A stretch of 64,000 bases of DNA from an uncultured Alphaproteobacteria bacterium. Its GTDB lineage: Bacteria > Pseudomonadota > Alphaproteobacteria > Rhizobiales > Aestuariivirgaceae. Where the stretch lies: contig CAMFKI010000005.1 in assembly GCA_945957365.1 (NCBI GenBank), positions 62,001-126,000 on the forward strand, in the 5' to 3' direction. Below, in pieces: positions 1 to 9,555 of this stretch. The notes under the pieces were generated by a model. It saw only the letters and a program-made list of their open reading frames with translations. It was not told the DNA's origin and ran no database searches. Position 1 is the first letter of the stretch. Each line of letters starts with the position of its first letter. The position numbers and the translations under genes were made by a program.

Positions 1-1021
1 GCGCCTTCTCGATCTTGGCCTCGGGCACCTTGCCGGTGCCATGGGTATCGACATAGACCGACAGCGGCTGGGCGACGCCGATGGCGTAGGAGAGCTGGAT
101 GGTGCAGCGCTTGGCGAGCCCTGCCGCCACCACGTTCTTGGCGAGGTAGCGCGCCGCGTAAGCCGCCGAGCGGTCGACCTTGGTCGGGTCCTTGCCGGAG
201 AAGGCGCCGCCGCCATGGGGTGCCGCACCGCCATAGGTGTCGACGATGATCTTGCGGCCGGTGAGGCCGGCATCGCCATCCGGGCCGCCGATGTAGAACT
301 TGCCGGTCGGGTTCACGTGCCAGACGGTGTCCTTGGTGATCCAGCCCTTCGGCAGCGCCTTCGTCACATAGGGCTTCACCATCTTCAGCACTTCGGCCGA
401 GGTCAGGTCTTCCTTGGTGTGCTGGTGCGACACGACGATCTGCGATGCCGCGACCGGCTTGCCGTTCTTGTAGACGACGGAGACCTGGCTCTTGGCGTCG
501 GGCCCGAGGTGCTTCTCCTTGCCGGAATGACGGGCATCGGCGAGCAGCTTCAGGATCTTGTGGGAGTAATAGATGGGGGCCGGGAGCAGCTCCGGCGTCT
601 CGTCGCAGGCATAGCCGAACATGATGCCCTGGTCGCCGGCACCCTCTTCCTTCTTCTCGCCCGCGGCGTCGACGCCCTGGGCGATGTCAGCCGACTGGCT
701 GTGCAGGAGGATCACGACCTTGGCGTTCTCCCAGTGGAAGCCGTCCTGCTCGTAGCCGATGTCCTTGATGGCCTTGCGCGCGGCGGCCTCGATCTTGGCC
801 TTGCTGACGGAGGCGGGACCGCGGGTTTCGCCCGCGATCACCACGTAGTTCGTCGTTGCCAGGGTTTCGCACGCCACGCGCACCGCCCAGGGGTCGAAGC
901 CCTGTTCCAGCGCCTCGCGATAGAACAGGTCGACGATCTCGTCGGAAATCCGGTCGCACACCTTGTCCGGGTGGCCTTCGGAGACCGACTCGCTGGTGAA
1001 CACGAAATTCTTGCGTGACAT
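1..1021 (-). CDS. metK: S-adenosylmethionine synthetase (methionine adenosyltransferase), 3' end cut by window edge
   Basis: Cytosolic enzyme that makes S-adenosylmethionine from methionine and ATP. The visible 340 residues include the N-terminal SEGHPDK motif (about residues 13-19), the GAGDQG ATP-binding hexapeptide (about 127) and the glycine-rich GGGAFSGKD phosphate motif (about 270). The family is usually about 390 residues, so roughly 50 C-terminal residues lie beyond the left edge. The start is an ATG at 1021, giving the conserved opening [12 protein letters not shown]. It lies downstream of the XRE regulator and lnt on the same strand, a rhizobial gene order. The 95-base gap upstream shows no SAM-riboswitch architecture that I can recognise. 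Confidence 0.97.
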   Translation of the reverse strand, partial: MSRKNFVFTSESVSEGHPDKVCDRISDEIVDLFYREALEQGFDPWAVRVACETLATTNYVVIAGETRGPASVSKAKIEAAARKAIKDIGYEQDGFHWENAKVVILLHSQSADIAQGVDAAGEKKEEGAGDQGIMFGYACDETPELLPAPIYYSHKILKLLADARHSGKEKHLGPDAKSQVSVVYKNGKPVAASQIVVSHQHTKEDLTSAEVLKMVKPYVTKALPKGWITKDTVWHVNPTGKFYIGGPDGDAGLTGRKIIVDTYGGAAPHGGGAFSGKDPTKVDRSAAYAARYLAKNVVAAGLAKRCTIQLSYAIGVAQPLSVYVDTHGTGKVPEAKIEKA

Positions 1022-1116
1022 GTGATTCCTGGGTCCCCTTGCCTGAAGCCGCGCGCTTTTTGACAGCGTTGTGAACGCCGGTCAAGGCGACGCTGGCTCA
1101 GGGGTGACCCGCAATG

Positions 1117-1518
1117 TCACTCTTTCGTTTCGGCGATCACACGGGCGATGGTGGAGATCAGCTTCCGCTTGTTGACGCTGTCAGCGTCGCGGAACGCCTT
1201 GGCCAGCGTCACGCCCTCGACGTTCATGAGGGCGGAGAGCACGGCATCTTCCTCGCGGCCCTCGCCCATGCCGCCATGCTCCTCCACGCCCGGCAGCTCC
1301 TCGAAGAAGAACTGCACCGGAACGCCAAGGATCTTGGCAGTGAAGTACAGGCGGCTCGCGCTGATGCGGTTGGCGCCCTTTTCGTACTTCTGGACCTGCT
1401 GGAAGGTGATGCCGAGCAATTCGCCCAGCTTCTCCTGGCTCATGCCAATGAGTTGGCGGCGCATGCGGATCCTGCTGCCCACATGCACGTCTACAAAGTT
1501 CGGATCGCGTCTTGTCAT
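1117..1518 (-). CDS. XRE/Cro-family helix-turn-helix transcriptional regulator (PraR/PhrR-like)
   Basis: Small DNA-binding regulator of 133 residues. A cro/CI-type helix-turn-helix spans about residues 10-68 (GSRIRMRRQLIGMSQEKLG, then ITFQQVQKYEKG), followed by an acidic linker and a C-terminal helix. The length and the IDVHVGSR-like opening fit the rhizobial PraR/PhrR group. I chose the ATG at 1518 because a GAGG ribosome site sits 6 bases upstream; an upstream in-frame ATG at 1581 has no such site. It lies between lnt and metK on the same strand. An inverted repeat 48-70 bases upstream of the start could be its own operator. The target genes cannot be read from the sequence. Confidence 0.93.
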   Translation of the reverse strand: MTRRDPNFVDVHVGSRIRMRRQLIGMSQEKLGELLGITFQQVQKYEKGANRISASRLYFTAKILGVPVQFFFEELPGVEEHGGMGEGREEDAVLSALMNVEGVTLAKAFRDADSVNKRKLISTIARVIAETKE

Positions 1519-1565
1519 TTTATCCTCAGACCTGATGCCCCCCGGTCTGACGCCTGTCACTGCTA

Positions 1566-1588
1566 CAAAGTTGTCCGTCATGACTTTG
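1566..1588 (-). promoter_or_regulatory. Inverted repeat upstream of the XRE regulator (candidate autoregulatory operator)
   Basis: CAAAGT and ACTTTG form a 6-bp inverted repeat with an 11-bp spacer, just upstream of the XRE gene in an unusually AT-rich stretch. A TATATT hexamer further upstream on the minus strand could be a -10 element, but no convincing -35 accompanies it. The operator role is inferred from position. Confidence 0.35.
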
Positions 1589-1696
1589 CCTGCAAATTTT
1601 CAAGCCCTTTTGGCTTAATATACCTAATCTCAGCGCGCAATCGCTTTATCAACGAAACCGGGCCGGGTTGTTTAAAAATTGCCCTTTCGTGCCAAC

Positions 1697-3274
1697 TTAT
1701 CTCTCTTTGGTAGAAGAACGCACCAGAAATGCTCCACTGACTGAAAGGATAGTCAGGATAAGCAACCCAAAGTCTCCAAATTCCACATAGGGCGGCGGGG
1801 AGATTGCGCGGGGAAGGGGAGAATCAATCACGCCCTTTTCCATCAGCGGCAACATCCTCAGCGTGCGGCCATAGGGATCGATGATTGCGGAAATCCCCGT
1901 ATTTGCTGCCCGAATCATGGGCAGACCCTGTTCGATCGTGCGCAGCCGCGCCTGCGCGAGATGATGCCAGGGGCCGGTCGAGCGCCCGAACCAGCCATCA
2001 TTGGTGACATTGATGATGACATCCGGCCGGTTGGCCTCGTCCACCAGCCGATCCGGGAAGATCGCCTCGTAGCAGATGGTGAGGCCGGCCCTGAGACCGC
2101 CGGGGAGCGTCACGGTGCGCGGGCCGGGGCCGGGCACGAAGCTGCCGGGGGTCTGGACCACCTGCTGGAAGCCCAGGGGCTTCAGCAGCCAGGCCAGGGG
2201 CAGGAATTCGCCCCCCGGCACCAGCCGCCACTTGTCGTAGTGGATGACGGGCTCGGCATTGCCGTCGAACACGATGATGCTGTTGTGGGCATCGGGCTCC
2301 TGGCCCTCGCCCTTGCGGTCCACCCGGACAGCACCGGTGACGAGGGTGGTGCGCTGGCCGAGCAGCGGTTTCAGCTCGGCCTTTGCAACCGCACTCTCGT
2401 CGATCAGGAAGGGCACCGCCGATTCGGGCCAGATCACATGGGTGATGCCGCCGATGCCGTCGGGCTGATCGGGCGTCGGCACGCTCGACATCTGCTCGAG
2501 GTCGTCGAAGATCTGCCGGGCATTGTCCTCGCGCCACTTTTCGTCCTGCGGCAGGTTGGGCTGCACGATGCGGATGGCGATGCCGGGCACCATCGCATCG
2601 GTGGCATCGCGCAGGCGCAGCTCGCCCCAGCCCCAGATCACGGGCAGCAGCAGCAGTATCGCCGCCCCGGCGAGCTTGCAGCGGCGCGGGCCCGGGCAGA
2701 GGAAGACATAGGGCAGCGACGCCCACAGCACGACGAGCAGCGTGAGGCCGGTCATGCCGATGACCGAGGCCGCCTGCGCGAGCCCGCCCATGCCGTCGAC
2801 CAGCAGGCCGGGTGCTGCCCAGGGGAAGCCCGTGAACAGGTGGCCGCGCAGCCATTCGGCGATGGCCAGCAGGGCTGCGAAGGTCAGCGCCAGCTGCAGC
2901 CCGCGGCCGCCGAAGCGCCTGGCGAGCAGTCCCACCAGCCCCCAGTAGATCGCCATGCCGGCCGACAGGATGCCGAGCATGAAGGGCATCATCCACAGGT
3001 AGGTCGCGGCATCGACGAAGAAGGCATAGCCGATCCAGTGCAGCGCCACCGCGAAATAGCCGAGCCCGAAGCCCCATCCGAGGCCGAAGCCGCGGCGCCA
3101 GCCGGTGCTGGGCCCGGTGTCGAGCAGCACGAGGAACAGCGGCACGCCGAGGAAGGCCAGCGGCCACAGCCCGAGCGGCGGCAGGCCGATGGCGATGAGC
3201 GCCCCGGCCACGACCGCGAGGACGCCGCGCACCGCCGCGGGCAGGGCCGCCATGCGTTGGAACAATCGAATCAT
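1697..3274 (-). CDS. lnt: Apolipoprotein N-acyltransferase
   Basis: Inner-membrane enzyme that adds the third acyl chain to the N-terminal cysteine of lipoproteins. The first 200 or so residues are a multi-span membrane domain (GLPPLGLWPLAFLGVPLF opening). The rest is a nitrilase-fold domain with the expected Glu-Lys-Cys triad: E in WPESAVPF (about 284), K in HYDKWRLVPGGEFLP (about 347) and C in LTICYEAIFPD (about 399). A C-terminal membrane span follows. The 525-residue length is normal. I start at the ATG at 3274; the open frame continues upstream, but that part is unlike Lnt and would run into the divergent neighbour. Confidence 0.96.
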   Translation of the reverse strand: MIRLFQRMAALPAAVRGVLAVVAGALIAIGLPPLGLWPLAFLGVPLFLVLLDTGPSTGWRRGFGLGWGFGLGYFAVALHWIGYAFFVDAATYLWMMPFMLGILSAGMAIYWGLVGLLARRFGGRGLQLALTFAALLAIAEWLRGHLFTGFPWAAPGLLVDGMGGLAQAASVIGMTGLTLLVVLWASLPYVFLCPGPRRCKLAGAAILLLLPVIWGWGELRLRDATDAMVPGIAIRIVQPNLPQDEKWREDNARQIFDDLEQMSSVPTPDQPDGIGGITHVIWPESAVPFLIDESAVAKAELKPLLGQRTTLVTGAVRVDRKGEGQEPDAHNSIIVFDGNAEPVIHYDKWRLVPGGEFLPLAWLLKPLGFQQVVQTPGSFVPGPGPRTVTLPGGLRAGLTICYEAIFPDRLVDEANRPDVIINVTNDGWFGRSTGPWHHLAQARLRTIEQGLPMIRAANTGISAIIDPYGRTLRMLPLMEKGVIDSPLPRAISPPPYVEFGDFGLLILTILSVSGAFLVRSSTKER

Positions 3275-3341
3275 GCGGCGGGAACTATAGGAGGGGGCGG
3301 CATTGTCTGATAGGAATCCTCGCTCCCGGGGAGAATGCGCC

Positions 3342-4136
3342 ATGAATGACAGGTCACCCGCCGAGGGCATGACGCTCATCGAGCACCTGCCCTTCGACAC
3401 CGACGACGGCATCGCCAGCCGGGCCCGCATCGGCCTCATGGTTCTCGCCACCGACTTCACCATCGAGCATGAATGGCGCGCCATCATGGCGGGGCTCGAA
3501 GGCGTGGCGCTGTACGAGAGCCGCATTCTCAACGATGCCCAGATCACGCCCGAGACGCTGCGCGCCATGGAACCGCGGATCGCGGCGGCGACCGACGTGA
3601 TCCTGCCGGGCAGCCTGATCGACGTCGTCGCCTATGGCTGCACCTCCGCCTCGATGGCGATCGGCGAGGACAAGGTCTTCGCGCGCATCCGCGAGGCGCG
3701 CCCCGATGCCAAGTGCACCACGCCGATCACCGCCGCCTTCGCGGCATTCCGTGCACTGAAGGCCAGGCGCATCGGCGTGCTCACACCCTACCGCGCCGAC
3801 GTCAACCGCATCGTCGCCGACTACATCGCGGCGCGCGGCTTCGAGGTTCCGGTGTTCGGCTCCTTCAACGAGCAGGATGACGGCATCGTGGCGCGCATCA
3901 CGCCGGCTTCCGTGCAGCGCGGCGTCGAGACCATTCTAGCCGCAGCGCAGGTCGACGCGGTGTTCGTCTCCTGCACCTCGGTGCGGCTGGCCGCGGCGGC
4001 GCGCGCCATCGAGGCGCGCACCGGCGTTCCCATCACCTCGTCCAACCATGCCATGGCCTGGCACGCGCTGCGCCTCGCGGGTGTCGGCGACGCGATGCCG
4101 CAGTGGGGCCGCCTGTTCGAGGCGCCGCTGGCCTGA
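3342..4136 (+). CDS. Asp/Glu racemase superfamily protein (maleate isomerase / arylmalonate decarboxylase-like)
   Basis: A 264-residue cytosolic protein. Two cysteine motifs typical of the Asp/Glu racemase superfamily are visible: AYGCTSAS (about residue 107) and VSCTSVR (about 214), the two cysteines expected to flank the active site in the maleate isomerase and arylmalonate decarboxylase branch. The ATG at 3342 follows a GGGGAGA ribosome site; a TTG 39 bases upstream also opens the frame but has no site. It is divergent from lnt and convergent with the peroxiredoxin, so the neighbours do not indicate the substrate. Isomerase, racemase or decarboxylase activity cannot be told apart from sequence alone. 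Confidence 0.85.
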   Translation: MNDRSPAEGMTLIEHLPFDTDDGIASRARIGLMVLATDFTIEHEWRAIMAGLEGVALYESRILNDAQITPETLRAMEPRIAAATDVILPGSLIDVVAYGCTSASMAIGEDKVFARIREARPDAKCTTPITAAFAAFRALKARRIGVLTPYRADVNRIVADYIAARGFEVPVFGSFNEQDDGIVARITPASVQRGVETILAAAQVDAVFVSCTSVRLAAAARAIEARTGVPITSSNHAMAWHALRLAGVGDAMPQWGRLFEAPLA

Positions 4137-4150
4137 CCCTCGGCCGGCGC

Positions 4151-4645
4151 TCAGGCGCCGGCCTTCAGCTGCTCCATGATGGTCTCCGCGCCCGAAACGT
4201 TGACGCCCTTCTCGGTCTCGATGTTGAGGGTCTTCACCACGCCGTTCTCGACGATCATCGAATAGCGCTTGGAGCGCAGGCCCATGCCGGCCACGGCGAG
4301 GTCGAGATCGAGGCCGGTGGCCTTGGCGAATTCGGCATTGCCGTCGGCCAGCATCATGATCTTGCCCTCCGATTCGGTGGCCTTGCCCCACGCCTTCATC
4401 ACGTGGATGTCGTTCACCGCGGTGCAGGCGACGGTGTCCACTCCGTGGCGCTTGAGGTCGTCGTAGGCGAGCAGGAAGCCCGGCAGGTGGTTCATGCTGC
4501 AGGTCGGCGTGAAGGCGCCCGGCAGTCCGAACAGCACCACCTTGCGGCCGGCGAAGATGACGTCGGTCGACATCTTCTGCGGGCCTTCGGCGGTGGTGAC
4601 GGTGAATTCGACGTTGGGCAGCTTGTCGCCCGGCTTGATGGTCAT
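4151..4645 (-). CDS. Peroxiredoxin, Prx5/AhpE-like (redoxin family)
   Basis: Thiol peroxidase of 164 residues, close to the usual length of atypical Prx5 proteins. The peroxidatic cysteine lies in PGAFTPTCSMNHLPGF (Cys about 49), the signature of the group, and the C-terminal part has the GLRSKRYSMIVENGVV strand pattern. It would reduce hydrogen peroxide and organic peroxides using thioredoxin or glutaredoxin. It lies 26 bases downstream of a DsbD-like periplasmic protein gene on the same strand, so the two could be co-transcribed. Confidence 0.93.
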   Translation of the reverse strand: MTIKPGDKLPNVEFTVTTAEGPQKMSTDVIFAGRKVVLFGLPGAFTPTCSMNHLPGFLLAYDDLKRHGVDTVACTAVNDIHVMKAWGKATESEGKIMMLADGNAEFAKATGLDLDLAVAGMGLRSKRYSMIVENGVVKTLNIETEKGVNVSGAETIMEQLKAGA

Positions 4646-4671
4646 CAGGTGGTCCTTTCGTTGTGGATGGA

Positions 4672-5424
4672 TCAGGGCAGCGCGAGGGTCTGTTCGCGAC
4701 CCTGTCCGCCGATGAGGTAGGTGATGGTGAGGCTCTGGCCCTTGAGCTTTTCAGGATCGCTCAGGCCGTCGATGACGAGCGTCGCCGCGTGGCCGTCGGC
4801 CGACAGCGCCGGGGCGCGGAAATAGGCCGAGGTGGCGCTCTCGACGAAGATGTCGTCGGGGCGCTCCTTCAGTTCGAGGATGAGGACGGGCTTGCCTTCG
4901 GCGCTGCCGAGGGTGGCGCCGGAGATGGCGTCGCCCGGCTTGGGCACAGCAGCGCGCGCGGCCTCCGCCTTCGCGCTGCCGAGGGGATCGCGTTCGTCGC
5001 TGCCGAGGGCAATCGATGCCTGGGCCTGGGCGGGCACGCAGACGTCCTTGCACACCGCGAAGAACAGGTCGAGCTTGAGGTCGAGCGCGCCGGGTTTCGC
5101 GGGCGTCACGGTGACGGGGAAGATTACCCGGTCTTCATAGCCGATGGCCTCGCCGCCCTTGTCGACGTGGCGCGACGGGGTCGGAAACGCCGTGTCGACC
5201 CTGGCGGGCAGCGACGGCGTCCAGGTGAATTCCGGCGGGATGCCCGCCTCCCCCGGCATGCGCCAGTAGGTCTTCCAGCCGGGCGCCAGTTCGACCAGGA
5301 CGCCGGTGTGCCACGACGTGCCGTCGAAGCCGTCGCCCACCAGCGTCACGCGATAGGGCTTTTCGTCCGCCCAGGCGGCAGGGGCGGCGAGACACAGGAT
5401 GGCGGCGAGCAGGCGGTTCCACAT
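4672..5424 (-). CDS. Periplasmic protein with DsbD alpha-like N-terminal domain
   Basis: A 250-residue exported protein. A signal peptide covers about residues 1-19 (hydrophobic core [15 protein letters not shown]). The body resembles the thiol-disulfide interchange N-terminal domain of DsbD, with a CKDVC pair (about residues 125-129) in the expected place. Unlike full DsbD it has no membrane reductase domain and no thioredoxin domain, so it must obtain electrons elsewhere or do a different job. It is the first gene of a pair with the peroxiredoxin and is divergent from yqgE. Confidence 0.8.
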   Translation of the reverse strand: MWNRLLAAILCLAAPAAWADEKPYRVTLVGDGFDGTSWHTGVLVELAPGWKTYWRMPGEAGIPPEFTWTPSLPARVDTAFPTPSRHVDKGGEAIGYEDRVIFPVTVTPAKPGALDLKLDLFFAVCKDVCVPAQAQASIALGSDERDPLGSAKAEAARAAVPKPGDAISGATLGSAEGKPVLILELKERPDDIFVESATSAYFRAPALSADGHAATLVIDGLSDPEKLKGQSLTITYLIGGQGREQTLALP

Positions 5425-5582
5425 GGCTGCCCTATATGAAAGAAAACCGCTGCAAGGCCAATCACCTTCGCGTCAGGCGGCGGCGGGCCGGAACCTCGCA
5501 TGCACGAACATGTTTGGCTCCTGCTGGTGGTTCCCCTTGCGGTGCTGCTGCGCTAACGTTTGGGAAGACCAAGGGAAACGGC

Positions 5583-6167
5583 ATGACCAAAGGTCCCTAT
5601 CTCGACGGACAGCTGCTGATCGCCATGCCCGGCATGAGCGATCCGCGCTTCGAACGGAGCGTGATCTACATGTGCGCCCACTCCGAACAGGGCGCCATGG
5701 GCATCATCATCAACAAGGCCACGCCGATGATGTCGTTCGGCGAACTGCTGTCGCAGATCGACCTCGGCCCCGAGGACGGCGGCGAGCCGCCGCCGGAGCT
5801 GATGCAGATGCCGGTGCTGTTCGGCGGGCCGGTGGAACAGGGCCGCGGCTTCGTGCTGCACACCAGCGACTATTTCACCGATGATTCGAGCCTGCCGGTG
5901 GCCGAGAACATCGCCCTCACCGCCACCGTCGACATCCTGCGCGCCATGGCGCGGGGCGAAGGGCCGCAGCGCGCCGTGCTGGCGCTGGGCTATTCCGGCT
6001 GGGCCCCGGGCCAGCTCGAGAACGAGATCCAGCACAATGGCTGGCTCACCTGCCAGGCCGACGAGGAGCTGATCTTCGGCCTCGACTTCAACGATCGTTA
6101 CAACGCCGCCCTGCGCAAGCTGAAGATCGACCCCGGCATGCTGTCGAGCGATGCCGGCCACGCCTGA
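5583..6167 (+). CDS. YqgE/AlgH family protein
   Basis: A 194-residue cytosolic protein of the UPF0301 (YqgE/AlgH) family. The family hallmarks are present: [19 protein letters not shown] near the N terminus, the [11 protein letters not shown] stretch, the [15 protein letters not shown] motif and the [14 protein letters not shown] motif. The biochemical role of the family is not settled. I start at the ATG at 5583, which has an AAGGGAAA ribosome site and matches the usual family N terminus. It converges with the GGDEF/EAL gene, leaving only 4 bases between stops. Confidence 0.93.
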   Translation: MTKGPYLDGQLLIAMPGMSDPRFERSVIYMCAHSEQGAMGIIINKATPMMSFGELLSQIDLGPEDGGEPPPELMQMPVLFGGPVEQGRGFVLHTSDYFTDDSSLPVAENIALTATVDILRAMARGEGPQRAVLALGYSGWAPGQLENEIQHNGWLTCQADEELIFGLDFNDRYNAALRKLKIDPGMLSSDAGHA

Positions 6168-6171
6168 GAGA

Positions 6172-9100
6172 TCAGCCCTCTCCGTGTCCCGGCAGTGACA
6201 CCTTGCGCTGCCGCTTGCGGCGGCGGGGCGGCGGCGGCGCATCCTCGGCAGCAGTCGGCGCGACCAGTTCGGCAGGCGCTTCGGGAGCCGGTTCCCCAGC
6301 GGTGACGGCCTCCGTCGCCGCGGGCGCCTCGGGTTCGGGCTCAGATGCGGGAAGGACGGGCGCCGCAATGGCGGGTTCATCGTCGAATGCGGGTTCGAGC
6401 GACAGGACGGCGGCCGCCACGTTGGGCGCCGGCGTCTCCGCCCCGGACTGCCCGGCGGCTGGCGCGGGGGTGGGCTCAGGCCGGCGCGGCAGGCGGGTAT
6501 AGATGCGCGGCGGCTTGCGCTCCGGCTCGGGCCGCTGCACGTCCTGCCCTGTCACCCGGCGCAGTGCGGGCTCCGGCGGCGGGTCCTTGATGGCGCGTTC
6601 CCACAGCCAGGTGATGGCGGTGCGGCCGGAGCTGTGGGCATAGGGAAGCCCGGCCAGCGCATCGTTCACCTGCTTGGCCGACATCGGCTTGCCGATGAAG
6701 TAGCCTTGGCCGAAATCGCAGTCGAGTTCGCCCAGCCGGTCGACCTGGTCCTGGTTCTCGATGCCTTCCGCGACGATGACGAGGCCGAGATCATGGCCCA
6801 TCGCGATGATCGACTGCAGGATGACCATGGCGCGATGGTCCTGCGCTTCCGTCGAGATGAAGCTGCGATCCACCTTCAGCGTGTCGAAGGGCAGCTTCCT
6901 GAGGCTCGACAGCGAGGAGTAGCCGGTGCCGAAATCGTCGCAGGACAGGCCGACGCCCAGTTCGCGGAAGCGCTCGAGGATCTGCGCCGCGCGCTCGGGA
7001 TATTCCATCACGAGGGATTCCGTCACCTCGATCTTGAAGCTGCCGCGCAGCAGGCCCTCGCGCGCGATGATCTGCTTCACGTCGTCGAGCAGGCTCGGCT
7101 CGATCAGCTGGGCCGAGGAGATGTTGACGGCGACGAAGGCGGGCTCCGCCGTGCGGTAGGCGCGCTGCCAAATGCCGAGCTGGCGGCCCGCCTCGTTCAG
7201 CACCACGCGGCCGATGTCGCGGATCATGCCGGTTTCTTCCGCCAGGCTGATGAAGCTCTCGGGCGCCAGCAGTCCGAGCGTGGGGTGGCGCCAGCGCACC
7301 AGCGCCTCGAAGCCCGCGAGGTGCATGTCGGCGAGGCGCGCGATGGGCTGGTAGTGCACCTCGATCTCGTTCCTCTCGATGGCACGGCGCAATTCCGCCT
7401 CGAGCACCACCAGTTCGGCGCGGTCGTCGACCATGGCGGGGTTGAACAGCTCGACCGCGCCGGCCCCCTGGCGGCGCGCCTCGTAGAGCGCCACCGCGGC
7501 ATCCTTCATCAGCTTCTCGGCGTCCTGCACCTCGGGGCGGTACTGGGCGACGCCGATCGAGGCGGTAAGGAAATATTCCTGGTCCTCGAACTTCACCGGC
7601 CGCGCCACCGTCTTCAGCAGCGACTGCGCGAAGCCGTCGACCGCCCGGCCGCCCGGCACCTCGTGGTAGAGGATGGCGAACTGGTCGCCCGGCAGCCTCG
7701 CCACCGTGTCCACCGCCTCGGCCTCGGCCCGGAGGCGGCGCCCGATGATCGCCAGCAGCGCATCGCCCGCCTCGTGGCCCATCGCATCGTTGACGATCTT
7801 GAAGCGGTCGAGATCGACCAGCAGCACGAAAAGCGCCGTGGCAGCACCCGGCTCCAGCCCGTCGATCGCCCGCTGCAGGCGGTCGGAGAACAGGGCGCGG
7901 TTGGGCAGCCCCGTCACCATGTCGTAGACGGCGTCCTTCAGCAGCCGCTCCTCGGCGATCTTGGCATTGGTGACGTCGGTGATGGTGCCGATGCAGCGCG
8001 CCGCGCGGTAGCCGTTGCCTCCGGTGATGGAGCGGGCGCGGAGCTCGAACCAGCGGTAGCTGCCGTCACCGTGGCGGAGCCGGAACTTGCGCTCGATCGG
8101 GCTGCGGCCATCGGCCTCCGCCTCGGCGATGGTGGCGAGATAGGCGGAGCGGTCGGACGGGTGCATGAGCTCGAGGAAGGCTTCGCCCGGCGCATCCTCG
8201 AAGGCATTGGCGGGCTGGGCCAGGGCGCGGGCGATCTCGGGGCTGAGGAACAGCTCGCCCTCCTCCGGCTGCCAGTCCCACACGAAGGCGCGCGCCCCGG
8301 CGAGCGCCAGGGCATGGCGGCCGGCCTCGCGGAAGAAATGCCGCGACAGGTAGCCCTGGGCGAAGGCATGGTGCGCCAGCACGAAGCCGAGGATCACCAG
8401 CAGCGCCGCGAGGCCTATCGCCAGCACGGCGGAAACCGAGGAGCCGGGATCGCTGAACAGCGCCGCGACGACGGCCAGCACGGTCCACAGCATCACCGCG
8501 GTCCAGCTCAGCACCGCGGTCTCGGCCTTGGCATCGCCGCGCCACCACAGGAACAGGATGAGGCCGAAGCCGCCGAAGGCGGTGATGGCGAAGACGAGGC
8601 GCGCCAGGGCGGTGGCCAGCATCGGTTCGGCCACGCCGTAGATCGGTATGGCGAAGGCGAGGCAGCCGGCGATGAGCAGCAGGTTCGCCGCCACCCGCGA
8701 CAGGCGCGGCAGATCGGCCAGCATGGCGAGGAGCAGCACCAGGAACCCGGCCATCAGGCCCTCGATCACGGCGCGCAGGACCTGCAGCGTCGAGCCGGTC
8801 AGGCCCAGCGGCGCCAGCGACACGGCAAGATGGCCCGCCTCCAGCAGCATGAAGCCGATCGCGGCGAGCGCGAAGCCGCCCGCCACCGGAAACAGCGCCC
8901 GCGCCCGGAAGCCGTAGAGCGCCAGCATGGCGATGGCGATGAGAACGGAGATGCCGAGCAGCGCGCCGCGGAAGAACGAGGTGAAGTCCTTGTGGGCGTC
9001 ATAGGCGGCGCGCTGCCACAGCGTGACGGGAACGACGCCGCCCGTCACCTCGAAGGCGACCGACGCCGTGCCGCCCGGCTTCAGCGTGAGCAGGTAGGCG

Positions 9101-9555
9101 CTTTCGCCCGGCACCGGGGGCAGGCTGCCGAGCTGGCCATCGCCGGCGATCTGGACGCCATAAACCCGCGGCCCCGCCGGGCGCGGCGGATAGAAGCCCG
9201 AGCCGGTGAAGCCCTGGTGCGGCACCGCGAGCACCACCGAAACCGGGTCGGACGAAGTGTTGGTGAAGGCCGCGGCGACCCAGTCGAACACCGGACCCGG
9301 CCCCTGGGCGGTGAGGGTCATCTGGCCGGTGGCGCCGGCCGCCCCGTCGGGCCGCTCGATGGCGATGATGCGCTGCGGCGTCTGCAGGCCGGCGAGGAAC
9401 AGGCTGAGGTCCTGCTGCGGCGCCGGGCGGGCGATGTCGACCGGGCCGGCGGCAAGGCCGGGCCGCACCAATCCGAATGCCGCTGCCAGCAGCATGACAA
9501 GCAACAGCACGCGTCGGGCCGGGAAGCTCCCTGCCCTATGGCCACCCCACCTCAT
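6172..9555 (-). CDS. Membrane PAS-GGDEF-EAL protein, probable cyclic-di-GMP phosphodiesterase
   Basis: A 1127-residue sensor enzyme. Order of parts: signal peptide; a periplasmic region of about 200 residues; a block of about seven membrane spans (roughly 220-410); a PAS domain (about 420-530); a GGDEF domain (about 550-700); an EAL domain (about 720-965); and a low-complexity Pro/Ala/Glu-rich tail of about 130 residues. The EAL domain keeps FEALVRW, DDFGTGYSS, AEGIE and GQGYFIGKPM, so it should hydrolyse cyclic-di-GMP. The GGDEF active-site loop reads PGDQF, so cyclase activity is doubtful and the domain may only bind GTP. I prefer the ATG at 9555, preceded by TTAGGTG; an ATG at 9585 is the alternative. 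It is the last gene of the long minus-strand run from ctaC. Confidence 0.93.
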   Translation of the reverse strand: MRWGGHRAGSFPARRVLLLVMLLAAAFGLVRPGLAAGPVDIARPAPQQDLSLFLAGLQTPQRIIAIERPDGAAGATGQMTLTAQGPGPVFDWVAAAFTNTSSDPVSVVLAVPHQGFTGSGFYPPRPAGPRVYGVQIAGDGQLGSLPPVPGESAYLLTLKPGGTASVAFEVTGGVVPVTLWQRAAYDAHKDFTSFFRGALLGISVLIAIAMLALYGFRARALFPVAGGFALAAIGFMLLEAGHLAVSLAPLGLTGSTLQVLRAVIEGLMAGFLVLLLAMLADLPRLSRVAANLLLIAGCLAFAIPIYGVAEPMLATALARLVFAITAFGGFGLILFLWWRGDAKAETAVLSWTAVMLWTVLAVVAALFSDPGSSVSAVLAIGLAALLVILGFVLAHHAFAQGYLSRHFFREAGRHALALAGARAFVWDWQPEEGELFLSPEIARALAQPANAFEDAPGEAFLELMHPSDRSAYLATIAEAEADGRSPIERKFRLRHGDGSYRWFELRARSITGGNGYRAARCIGTITDVTNAKIAEERLLKDAVYDMVTGLPNRALFSDRLQRAIDGLEPGAATALFVLLVDLDRFKIVNDAMGHEAGDALLAIIGRRLRAEAEAVDTVARLPGDQFAILYHEVPGGRAVDGFAQSLLKTVARPVKFEDQEYFLTASIGVAQYRPEVQDAEKLMKDAAVALYEARRQGAGAVELFNPAMVDDRAELVVLEAELRRAIERNEIEVHYQPIARLADMHLAGFEALVRWRHPTLGLLAPESFISLAEETGMIRDIGRVVLNEAGRQLGIWQRAYRTAEPAFVAVNISSAQLIEPSLLDDVKQIIAREGLLRGSFKIEVTESLVMEYPERAAQILERFRELGVGLSCDDFGTGYSSLSSLRKLPFDTLKVDRSFISTEAQDHRAMVILQSIIAMGHDLGLVIVAEGIENQDQVDRLGELDCDFGQGYFIGKPMSAKQVNDALAGLPYAHSSGRTAITWLWERAIKDPPPEPALRRVTGQDVQRPEPERKPPRIYTRLPRRPEPTPAPAAGQSGAETPAPNVAAAVLSLEPAFDDEPAIAAPVLPASEPEPEAPAATEAVTAGEPAPEAPAELVAPTAAEDAPPPPRRRKRQRKVSLPGHGEG

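Noticed and set aside
1022..1116. Possible SAM or SAH riboswitch upstream of metK
   Set aside because: The gap is only 95 bases, with no recognisable conserved core or pseudoknot arms. The cis-regulation more likely sits upstream of the XRE gene.
5500..5556. An 18-codon hydrophobic reading frame, [18 protein letters not shown], upstream of yqgE
   Set aside because: No ribosome site precedes it and the length is too short to support a gene. It could be a chance frame in the divergent promoter region.
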